Assembly (NCBI GenBank): GCA_018907035.1
Contig: JACCIC010000030.1
Span: 487,501 to 551,500 of the forward strand
Reading direction: 5' to 3'
Source: Sycobia sp. Sy_11
Taxonomy: Eukaryota > Arthropoda > Insecta > Hymenoptera > Epichrysomallidae
DNA length: 64,000 bases
This document shows, in pieces, positions 38,992-48,945 of this stretch. A model generated the notes under the pieces. The model made no database searches. It saw nothing but the letters and a program-made list of their open reading frames with translations, and was not told the origin of the DNA. The stretch's first letter is position 1. Each line of letters starts with the position of its first letter. Made by a program: the position numbers and the translations under genes.

Positions 38992-39538
38992 TTTATTCTA
39001 GCATTAATATAATGTAAAATTTTTGTGAATTACAAGCGGCAATTTTTCCATAATTAAAAGCTGTAGAGAAATGCGCAGATTTTTTTTTACATTCAAAAGT
39101 TCTTCCAATCTTAAACAAATGCTTTCTTTAATCAATATCAACCGGTACCCCAAATTTTAGAAAATTCAATATAACTGTCAAACTTTTTTCGATAGTGCCG
39201 CGTTAAAAGTTATATTATTGTATTTTACGTACGTCCATTACACCGCGCAAAGTTTCTCCTACACAAACCCGAGAAACACGAAATCGACAAAAAAAAAAAG
39301 AAGAAGGAAAAAAGAAAAAGGAAACAGGAGCAACCGATGCTTTCATCTCCAAACCACGTATACAGATCCGGCATTGGCCGAACGAACTCTGCAACTAGAC
39401 TTTTCGCAGACTAGATTTTTCTACAACGAGTCTAGTGCCCCCTTAGGCCGTTTTCTTTCTATTACCTTAGTCTTTACAAGCCCACACCGCGCGCGCGCAG
39501 AACAAGATAGACGATCGCGAGAAAATGCGCGGCCGCCT

Positions 39539-39542
<4 letters not shown>

Positions 39543-39591
<49 letters not shown>

Positions 39592-39757
39592 TATATACGC
39601 GGATGCAGTCGAACGTGATTATCGCGAGAGCCAGAGCCGCGCGCGCGCTTGCAAAGGTTGCACGGCGCGGCGCGCATCTTAATGCGGGGCTTCGCCGCGG
39701 GGCGGCCGCCACCGCGTTTTTCCCATGCATACACACACACGCACGCACACACACACA

Positions 39758-39796
<39 letters not shown>

Positions 39797-39907
39797 TACG
39801 CGCGCGCGTGCTTGGTCTATATAATACTGCAGCTGCAGAGGAGAAAATTGATACGCGCGGCTCGCGCGCGTTTATACAGTTATCCATGGTGTATGGGATG
39901 CACACCC

Positions 39908-39940
<33 letters not shown>
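39543..39940. repeat. Three (AT)n arrays in a CpG-rich stretch
   Basis: (AT)n at 39543-39585, 39762-39795 (preceded by (CA)n) and 39911-39940. The DNA between them is CpG-rich, with NotI/EagI-type GCGGCCGC at about 39701-39711. Confidence 0.95.
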
Positions 39941-39943
<3 letters not shown>

Positions 39944-40564
39944 AGGGGTCAGTGGAAGAAATGACTTTAGCGCGCGTCCCAGTTTGTACAGGTTTTGTGT
40001 ATACGCGCGGTGATGAGCGTAATTTTCCAAGGTAGATTTTAGTTTAGACAGGTCCGGCATTCTTTTTTTTTTTGCTTTGCTTTGTTTTGTTTTGTTTTTT
40101 TTTTTAAATGCGTAGTTGTGCATTTTTACATTTCTTTATTGCGCATTTATCGCTCGCAACCGAGGAGGTATTAAAAAATTCCCAACTCTCCTTGTCCGTT
40201 AGAAAGTCGGACTTTTCTGTAAATATATATATACACCTATACGTGAGACACTCATATGTACGTTTTAGTCTTTTTAAAGATATCGAAATATTAATCCAAA
40301 TTTCTTTTATTATACATATATGAAACTCTTTGTGGAGAATCCAAATGCCTTTAACTTGCATAACAGCAGAGGGTATATGAGTTATAAACCATAATTTTGA
40401 TTCGTATACATGCACAATATGAAACAGTTTAAAAGTAAATCAGAGAGCTGCCGTACGCACAGGAATCATAAGCGCATTTTAATTATACTTTTACTCAATT
40501 GAGTGCTCGAGCAGCGCGAGCTCTGAACGCGCGCTTCGAGCGCAAGGCGAACGTGTCGTGTGTA

Positions 40565-40568
<4 letters not shown>

Positions 40569-40618
<50 letters not shown>
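40569..40618. repeat. (AT)n microsatellite
   Basis: About 25 AT units. Confidence 0.97.
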
Positions 40619-40621
<3 letters not shown>

Positions 40622-41649
40622 GATGAATTTTTAAGAACGAAAACAATGAAACTGTCGATTATTAGGGGGTTTCTCTTTAATTATAAGGCACTTTAAGATT
40701 ACGAGGCTTTAACTTAGAATATTATAGAATTTCATTTCTGAAACAGAAAATTGTTTCCCATTCCATCTTAGCAATGGAGACTGGAATTTTCGAAGCGCGA
40801 AACTTTCGAATCCAACTTTGACTCCAGAAAAAAGTATATATGGGACTATTTCTTATGCGACATTTATTGAAAACGATATAATAATATACATAAAAAGACG
40901 GAATATATTTGACCCATTTGACCGAAGTTGAAATTTATGAGATATATTATAGTTATGGAGACTGATTTGTTTTGAAGACACATGGTTTTCGAGATATTTC
41001 ATATATACAAGACCGGACTAGACTGACACGGGGCCCGGGGCCTATCTATAAGCGCGAAGCCCCTTCGAAAGATCATTTTCATCTCGCTTTAATGTAATAC
41101 GTATGCAAGCTAGGAAAACAATTAACAACAGCGTTTTTTAACTATTTTACGAAAATGGGATTTATTTAATAATAACTTTTAAAACGAGCCTTTATAATAT
41201 TTTTATAATTGATCGAATAAAGTTTAATTAAAAAATCTCCTTTTATACATTTTCCGTCAGCGAATTCTTTAATTAACAATAAATCACCGAACTCCAATGA
41301 TCTCGATAAATCTTTTACGATGGCTCTAATGTCGCTAAAGAAGATAAACGACTGTATAACATAGTCTACCGATACACGTTCTCTATTATTTTCAAAACGT
41401 AAAGCGATCATTCAGTTTCGCAATTCGGTACTGTAATCGTTACAATTAATCGATAAGCTAAATACGTATTATATGTCTTTTACTACTTATATCCGACGAT
41501 GTCTTATACACTAATATTAACCTTTTTCTTATTTCCGCAAATACTTTTAGATGAATATTCAAAAATAAAAATCTTTTTCACTTTATTTTGCTACTGAATA
41601 TAAAAATTAGAAATTATACTTATGTCGACTGTTTTGAATTACTTAATAG

Positions 41650-42165
41650 ATTTTTTTAGCGGTCTTACAGCCTTTATAATATAATATTTTAAACTAAAAT
41701 AATGACAGTCAGACTGCCCTTTTTTATATTCACCCCCGAAGAATTTGAAATAGAACTTATTACTATAAATAAATTAGATTAAAAATTAAAAATAATAAAA
41801 TAAAATAAAATAAAATAATAAAAATAATAAACTTATTGTATGTTAGTAAAGGACAACCGACTGCCCCTACCACCTTAAATTTAAATTAACCTTTGGTGTC
41901 CGACGTTTCGAACGTTTAGTTCGAAGAGGATGAACCGTAGCGGTTCGAAACTTCGAACACCAAAGGTGAATTAAAATTTAAGGTAGTGGGGGCAGTCAAG
42001 CTGTCCTTTGATAATATAGAATATAGCTTATTATTTTTATCATTTTTATGATTATAATTTTTTGATTTTTTAAATCTAATTTCATTTTATATTTAGTCAT
42101 TATTTTAGTTAATATATTACATTATAAAGACTGTAAGACCGACAAAAATATTTATCAATTTGAAT
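41650..42165. repeat. Dispersed repeat family A, inverted dimer
   Basis: Two family-A copies meet head to head. The left arm (about 41655-41915) is the minus-strand version and the right arm (about 41926-42165) the plus-strand version. The junction is a near-palindrome, 41890-41966: CCTTTGGTGTCCGACG... facing ...CACCAAAGG. The right arm keeps the GATGAACCGTAGCGGTTCGA stem-loop and lacks part of the middle block. A (TAAAA)n stretch lies in the left arm at about 41793-41830. Confidence 0.8.
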
Positions 42166-44269
42166 ATAAAAATATTTATGAATCTGAAAATTTTAACAAA
42201 CTAACTCTTATCGAATATTATTTATTCTACGAATTTAATTGAATAAAATGCGAAACTGATAAGAAATCATAACTAATGAAGACAGCCCAAGAAAACTATT
42301 CGATAAAAAGTTAATTTATTATGCCGGCAAATAATCTGCAACGATCTACATGACGATGTTTTTAAAAGAAGAAAAAATCGCGGTTCTCTCGAAAAAACCG
42401 TGGCTCGCGGAGTGCAAATAGTTTCGCCACCGAGGCGGTCTTACCGACGACGAGGTGCCACCGAGAACGAGGTCTGGGTCAATAGGCTCCACTAGTTTCC
42501 CCACCCCCACCCCCTTATCCGAGCCCGTGTACGTATGCGCATTACAGAGTAGCACGTTTCGCGGACACCTTCGACAATTATACATTTGCCATCGCGATGT
42601 CGAAGGTTAGCTTGGAAGGTGGCGCGATGGAAGGAATGAATTTTTTTTTTTTTTTTTGCCGCGTCCCGAAGCTTTGCAAGTTTCTCGAAAAATACGCGCT
42701 CTAGGCCGAGGAGGGTCTTGGAAATTGTTGAACCAGCGTGAGACTCGATTAATGACAGATTTTCGAATCGAAATCGTCACTTTCGTCGGATTTCCCGCGC
42801 TCATGTCAATTTTCGTGCAAAATTTTTACCGCTATAATATCGCCTCTATACCTAAAAAACGGTACACCGATTACAGACGACGAAATAATCCACCCGATCG
42901 GTTCTTCGAATTATTGTTTCGCTCGCAGGTTTTTTTCTTTCTAATCGATTCGCATATGTGCACTCGCCGATATGGTTGAGGAAAATTTTCGCTAAAAAAA
43001 CAATCGGAGCTGCGAGGTGACATCGTAGAGGGGAAAGAAACCGTAGTTGCCCGGCCAACTCAATTTATACATTTACCGTATATAAGAAAAACGAAATACA
43101 ATTGCGGCACAAAGAAAAGTTATAGGATTCAAAAAAGAAAAAAAAAACAAAAGCGACGATTTCGTTAACTATTAGATCTATCTTTTTTAAGATAGTGACA
43201 ATAATAATATTTCGAAAGTTCGTAAAAACGTGACTCATTAATATACGTATATGTATATATATATATATATATATATCGCTTTTATTAATAACATATATCT
43301 ATCAAAAATATTAAAGTTTTTAAGCGATTGGAGCATATGCAATTCACTGAGCAAACGAAACGGCAAAAATGTCGCTTTATCGCGAGTTCTTCTTCTCAGC
43401 GCGTTATAAGAAGAGAAAAACCTTCGTCAAAACAGTTCGAAATTTGCTCTAAATTACGATCTCATCGAAACGCGCGTGATTGTAAAGTGTAAACTATTAA
43501 AAAAGAAACAAAAAAAAAACCAATCGCATATTTTTTCATATTTCACGCAACGAAACGTATATTGTTTTTCTTTTCGCGGTTTCATAAGTCGTATTTCCTG
43601 CCGATTTTCATTTAAAACGTCCGAGCCTCGGGTATAATTTGCAATTGAGATATGTAATAGAATTATTATATGCATATAACTGTATAAAATTAACGCGATC
43701 GCTGATATACATATAGGTGCGTCGATACAAAAAATCATTGCCTTTTTTTTTCGTTAATATAGTCGTCCCTATGAAGACGAAACTATCATGCTGAAAATCT
43801 AATTGCTTCGTATAAAAATATTTGGATGATCTTAATATACTTAAGCGGCATTTTTGTATATTCTGTATATAATACGTTTATCGTAGGCTTTTGTGTCTGG
43901 TGCGTATACCAATTCGCTTATACCTAAGGTGTCAAAAGTATAGTAATCGTTGAATTAACAATTATATATATATAGCTATAAATAAAGAAATCAGTGATTA
44001 TAGTACAGAACTTCCGGTCTGAAACGCACACCCACAGACACGCGCGCGCGCGCGCGCGCACACAGCAGAAAAAGGAGCGGAGCACAGGGAATAAGAAGAA
44101 GCGCGACGCGCAGGATTTAGAAGGCTGTGCGCGTCGCTGATGCATATATAGCGATGTGCAGTTACATGCAAAGTGGGCGTATACATAAGCTAGTTAGTAT
44201 ATATCGTTTTTGCATACTCCCTCCCATTCTATTATCTATGTCTCTTCCTCCCTTCCCCCTCTCACTCGC

Positions 44270-44270
44270 C

Positions 44271-44310
<40 letters not shown>

Positions 44311-44330
44311 TCTTCTTCTTCTTCTTCTCT
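44270..44330. repeat. (CT)n(CTT)n microsatellite
   Basis: CT units change into CTT units and back to CT. A (CG)n block is upstream at 44039-44062. Confidence 0.95.
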
Positions 44331-45443
44331 CTCTATATCTATCTCCCTCGAGGAGTTAACATATCGCGCTCGCTCACGAGGTCGTCCCCGCTTCTCCACC
44401 ATACACATATATATATAATTGTGCGTGGGCTTTACGAGAGTCCTTATGTATATACGATTATACATAAGATTTGTATATATGCAATCCAATAGTTTAAAAA
44501 ACAATTTTGTATCTGGCGCGTGTGCGTCTGTATCTATGTGTGCGCGAGCGCGTTTATACCTGTGTGCGCGTGTGTGTATTTGTATATTTATATATAATCT
44601 ACTATAAAAGAAATCGCTACTCAATACTTACTGGACTTTCATACCTGCAGGTACTGAATAATACAACTTGCGTTCACGGATTTTACGACGAAAGAAAAAT
44701 GGAACGAAGTGCATCCAGACTAGAATTCGTGCCCATAGCAGTCTGCGAGCACCATGCAAAGCGTATTATATATATTACAAGTTATTTCAGTCTGATGTCA
44801 ATAAACTGCTGATTTATACATTTGCCCGCTGACTCATAATTGCAATGAGTTTATTTAAATGTTAACGTGCGCTTATATTTATATAAATGATTTTTATGCG
44901 TGCCCCGGCGTGCCCCATATTAACAATATAAATAATATCATTTAAATTTAATACGAGATTCAATATGAAAGTAATTGTTACTTTTTATATGAATTACATG
45001 GACAAATGAAAATGCGCGTTTTTGTCTTTGTAATATCAAATAATTTTTTGTTACCCTAAAGTATAAAATACTAATATAAAATACATTAGTATTTTTAAAC
45101 AACTAACAAAAAGCCACCTTAAGAATTTTCACTTAATTAGAAATTAGAGTTTAAACATTACTGTTTATATTACATTATTAAACAGAACGGTTTTGAATAT
45201 TACAAATCATAAAAGTTAATCAAAAATTACAAAAATGAATCTTCTGTTAAATTCAAATATATGGGAGTAAATATGTTGTTTTCAAATCATTACAAACACC
45301 AAAGTACTTTCAGTTTTTTATTTTGATAGAATCGATTTCATTTGATATGCAGCTAAATAATAATAAAAAACTATAATACATATTTAATACGTATAAATCA
45401 AAAATTAACTTATAGTAATGAAGTTTTTATCAATTGGTAAATA

Positions 45444-45449
<6 letters not shown>

Positions 45450-45495
<46 letters not shown>
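45450..45495. repeat. (AT)n microsatellite
   Basis: About 23 AT units flanked on both sides by ATTAATAT, so the whole array is palindromic. Confidence 0.96.
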
Positions 45496-45501
<6 letters not shown>

Positions 45502-46189
45502 TATTAATGATAATACCAAATAGATATATTTAGAACCAAAGGAAGGAAATATTCTTTACGGATATTTTTTCTTTATATATACAAATGTACATGTAATGTC
45601 GGCAGTCTTACAACATTTCTATATACACAGCTTATTTTACAAACATAAAATAACAATTACAAATTTTATATTTTACGAAACTTTTTATCTAATAACGGAA
45701 CTACAAGCTTACGCTTTAAAATTAGTATTATTAATAGATTCGTATAATATATGTAAGAAAAATTCCAATCCTGTTTTTACCGAAACTTTACTGAAAAAAA
45801 GTATCTGTTTTACTATAATAGGCCTATGTTTTCGATATCGATCAATTTTCCTTGAAGCATAGATGTATAATGTAATTTTTATGTTTTCTATTATTGATTT
45901 TAGTAATTAACAATTTATTACATAATGTATTTCACGTCATAATGCGCAGGTATTCTCATCAGAATTCTGATGAAGTTTTGCATCTACTGACAATGCGCAG
46001 ATGATCAAGTTTAATCTATATTGCCTACTTTAGTTCGTCGCAAAATTTGTAAACCTTCCACGTGTCTAATGTATCAGCCCGCGGATAAAATGCTTGTCAA
46101 TTGCATGCCACAATTACTCAGCGGCACCTGTATGGATTGTTTATCATCCTATAACAAATAGATTCTTAATCAGAGTTATCTCGAGTTGG

Positions 46190-46385
46190 CCCGCGCAATA
46201 GGGCGGGCGGGCTAAGCCAGCCAATCGGCTCGATCCAAACACGTTGCGCGCATGCGTAATCGGCCCCGTCGAAATCTGCGCTTCCCGCAGAACCGCACGC
46301 CAGTGCTGAGTGCACACGCACCGACTCGCACCGACGACCGGGCGACCGCACTCATAAATTTGCCCGCTGCCGCCGCTCTTCAGTT
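46190..46385 (+). promoter_or_regulatory. RING1 proximal and core promoter
   Basis: A CpG-rich block directly before RING1. In order it has a GC box GGGCGGGCGGGC (46201-46212), a CCAATCGG NF-Y-type box (46221-46228), and an NRF1/ewg-like palindromic core TTGCGCGCATGCGTAA (46244-46259). A TATA-like CATAAAT follows (46353-46359), then an insect initiator TCAGTT (46380-46385). Taking A46382 as +1, the TATA-like element sits at about -29, the canonical distance. A GGTTC at +27 to +31 resembles a DPE but is one base out of register. The sites are seen directly; their use is inference. Confidence 0.6.
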
Positions 46386-46520
46386 TCGGAGTCTGGTCTG
46401 GTCCGCGGGTTCGAACATCATCTGCGGTTCGCAGAGTGCAGCGGCACGTCGCGTCGCGTGCGCGTAATAATATCTCGTATGCGTGTTTGCCTTGCTCCAT
46501 TCTGAGAGCACTGGATAAAC
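46382..46520 (+). other. Predicted 5' UTR of RING1
   Basis: This is the 139-base stretch between the predicted initiator and the ATG. It contains an in-frame stop at 46503-46505. A transcript start elsewhere in the CpG-rich block, or a further 5' exon, cannot be excluded. Confidence 0.45.
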
Positions 46521-48753
46521 ATGGCGTCGACCGAACAGGTCGGCCTCAACAAAACATGGGAATTATCGCTGTACGAATTGCACCGCACGCCCCAGGACGC
46601 GATTACGGATAGCACGGAGATCGCTGTGAGCCCCAGGAGTCTGCACAGCGAGCTGATGTGCCCGATATGCCTCGACATGCTCAAAAAAACAATGACGACA
46701 AAGGAGTGCCTTCACAGATTTTGCTCCGACTGTATCATCACCGCGCTGAGGAGCGGCAACAAGGTTGACAATACGTATTATTTTTGTGAATCCATTAGAT
46801 TTTTACTTATAGTGCTGATCTTATTTAAAGTACCGTTAAACGGTACGTTTGCAAATTAGCACGAGAACGGGCACGAACGCAGGGTTTGTAGGTTAGGAAC
46901 CGACTAGCCGAAGTAGTATCAATTATACTTGTGTCTCTTGTTTATTTACACTGAAATAATATTATTGACATGCTTTAATTATCTAAAATGCATATGTTAC
47001 AATTAAATATTTTTTAGTACTTATACGAGAATTTATAAATCTATGTGTCAAAAATATGATTTAATAATCCTGAAAATAAAATGTATTGATTGTCAATATT
47101 AAGTCTAGAGTATTTTAGATTATCAAATAAATCTTGATTTTATATATATATACATATATATAATTGTACATTTAGGAATGTCCAACCTGTAGAAAGAAAC
47201 TAGTATCAAAACGTTCCTTAAGGCCAGATCCAAATTTTGATCTTCTGATTTCTAAGATATATCCAAGTCGTGATGAATATGAAGCACATCAAGAGCGAGT
47301 TTTGGCAAAGTTAAATAATTCACACTCTCAGGCAGCTCTTGTAAACTCTATTACCGAAGGAATTAAATTGCAAAGTCAAAATAGGCCTCAACGATCGAGA
47401 AAAAATGCAAATGATCTTGAAAACACGAACAATAATAATCCATCCTACAATAATACACCTAATGTCAGTGCTCCCACGACTCCCAATCCAATTGTTATTG
47501 CAGCTAATCAAAGCGATTCCTCTCAAAGTGCAATTGGTCAGTCTAGTAATGGTGGCAGTAGAGAAAATCATTCAACAAATTCGAATGGTATACCTCAACC
47601 TTCAATCAGTCCAGCAGCATCTGGTAAATATAAAATGTCGAAAGTAATTTTTAAAGCAAACATGAAAGAATGGTATTATATTAATTGTTTGATAAAAGTT
47701 AAATTAAATAAGCATGAATCTTTCTACTCCAATAATAATTATAAATAAAATTACAGAAGGTCGATGCTAGTGATTATGTTTGGTAATTAATTTTTGTTTA
47801 AGGTTTACATATATAAACCTTAAAATAAAATAATTAATATAATAATATTTCAATATATTTTAATGAATTTATTAATGGGCTCTTTATACAAAAAATAATT
47901 TCTATTAAACTTTAAAATAAATTTATGATGATTTCAATGTTTTACAAATAAATTCTTAATGAATAAGATTTCTCAAATTATTTAATGTTAAAAATATCAG
48001 TACCATAGTAAATATAAAATTCTTTTCATTTTTAAGGAATTTTTTTTATTAATTTCTAAATTAATTGATATATTTATGAAGAACCATAAATGATATTTTT
48101 ATTATGAAATTCAAAATGCATAGGTACAACATCTAGAAATTCGACGACACCTTCACCAATACCGTTAAATCCTAAACCTGCAAAACGAATGAAAAGTCTA
48201 CAAAATTCAGAAAATGATTCGTCGAGTGCAGAGGCTGAAACTGGTGGCAATGATTCCACCATTGATACTGAAGGTGAAGGATCTAGTGAACCTCTCATGT
48301 TAAATGAGATAGAATTAGTATTTAAACCACATCCTACGGAAATGGCTGGTGACAATTCTTTGATTAAAGCACTTAAAGAAAACAGTATTAGATATATTAA
48401 AACTACAGCAAATGCAACAGGTAAAATTTGTAAAATATTTACAAATTATTTGTACAATAAAATTGTTAAATAATATATTATAATTGATTGGGTTATTATA
48501 AAAAAAAGTTAACTTTAAAATCAAATTTTCAGTGGACCATTTAAGCAAATACCTTGCAATGAGACTGACCCTGGATTTGGATACAGAGTTACTATCTGAG
48601 TCTGACAGGCTACTAAATTTTTGTATTTATATTGCACCAACCCCAGGTCAACTAGTAGTTTTAAGTGGTTCACAGACGCTTCGACAAGTAAATGATAAAT
48701 TTTGGCGAGTCAATCGACCCTTAGAAATGTTTTACTCATGGAAAAAAACCTAG
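46521..48753 (+). CDS. Sce: RING1/Sex combs extra, PRC1 E3 ubiquitin ligase (4 coding exons)
   Basis: Coding exons read 46521-46763, 47176-47623, 48124-48420 and 48533-48753, with GT-AG introns of 412, 500 and 112 bp. Joined phases agree and give 402 residues plus TAG. Residues 47-86 form a C3HC4 RING finger: C47, C50, C63, H65, C68, C71, C83, C86. Intron 1 falls between K81 and E82, inside the RING. I49 and K93/R94 match the E2-contact and nucleosome acidic-patch residues of human RING1B (I53, K97/R98). Residues about 100-285 are Ser/Asn/Pro-rich linker. Residues about 290-401 are the RAWUL domain that binds Polycomb/CBX and PCGF partners. The family monoubiquitinates histone H2A in the nucleus as part of PRC1. 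The length fits RING1 proteins (human RING1 406). The ATG is fixed by an in-frame TGA at 46503-46505. Donor 1 (GTTGAC) is weak but the protein continues perfectly across it. Symbol follows the fly orthologue. Confidence 0.96.
46764..47175 (+). other. RING1 intron 1
   Basis: 412-bp intron between GTTGAC and a TTTAG acceptor. It interrupts the RING finger between residues 81 and 82. Contents are AT-rich with a short TA run near 47142-47162. No embedded gene is seen. Confidence 0.9.
47624..48123 (+). other. RING1 intron 2 with an 11-bp perfect hairpin
   Basis: 500-bp AT-rich phase-1 intron (GTAAAT to ATAG). At 47797-47824 an 11-bp perfect inverted repeat (TTTAAGGTTTA, 6-base loop) could form a hairpin in DNA or pre-mRNA. 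Translation can read through the donor into the intron until a TAA near 47746, so a retained intron would give a truncated protein lacking RAWUL. Confidence 0.85.
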
Positions 48754-48945
48754 GGAAGGGCTCGCAAACCTCAGGTGGATAGCGGTTAGAAGTTCTCCGC
48801 TAAAATTCGAAGTTGTTGATACCCCAGTAGTACATGCAGGGCTGTATTTCTTGGCCCAGGCCAAGAAAGCTATGGTTTAGGGTGGCAGGATTAACAGACA
48901 AGGCAAATATACAATAATAAACATCAAACCTAATTACCTAAAGTA
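48754..48945 (+). terminator. RING1 3' UTR and probable polyadenylation signal
   Basis: The sequence after the RING1 stop is less AT-rich than its surroundings. The first downstream AATAAA is at 48916-48921, giving a 3' UTR near 185 bases. A short inverted repeat AGCGG...CCGCT lies at about 48780-48800. A GC-richer unit of roughly 48754-48900 has the look of an inserted repeat tail, but no family was recognised. Confidence 0.45.

Larger units (their letters stand above)
38766..41649. other. Intergenic, no gene recognised
   Basis: Mixed AT-rich and CpG-rich DNA. At about 41008-41060 a GACCGGACTAGACTGACACG stretch followed by GGGCCCGGGGCC resembles hAT-type transposon ends, but only one end is visible. 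A minus-strand 81-codon open frame at 41166-41411 is discussed under findings. Confidence 0.5.
42170..45930. other. Intergenic, no gene recognised
   Basis: A GC-moderate unique-looking block at about 42340-43060 is followed by AT-rich DNA with (CG)n, (CT)n and (AT)n arrays. At 45065-45095 an 11-bp perfect hairpin (AAAATACTAAT, 9-base loop) occurs. Confidence 0.5.

Noticed and set aside
45596..45862. 88-codon open frame upstream of RING1
   Set aside because: Composition matches AT-rich DNA, no domain, no splice signals. It could be chance.
46400..46440. GGTTCGAAC resembling a tRNA T-loop
   Set aside because: No matching A-box, acceptor stem or cloverleaf. It is promoter/5' UTR DNA of RING1.
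48754..48900. LINE or SINE tail in the RING1 3' UTR
   Set aside because: Composition differs from its flanks but no family features, target duplication or second copy could be seen here.
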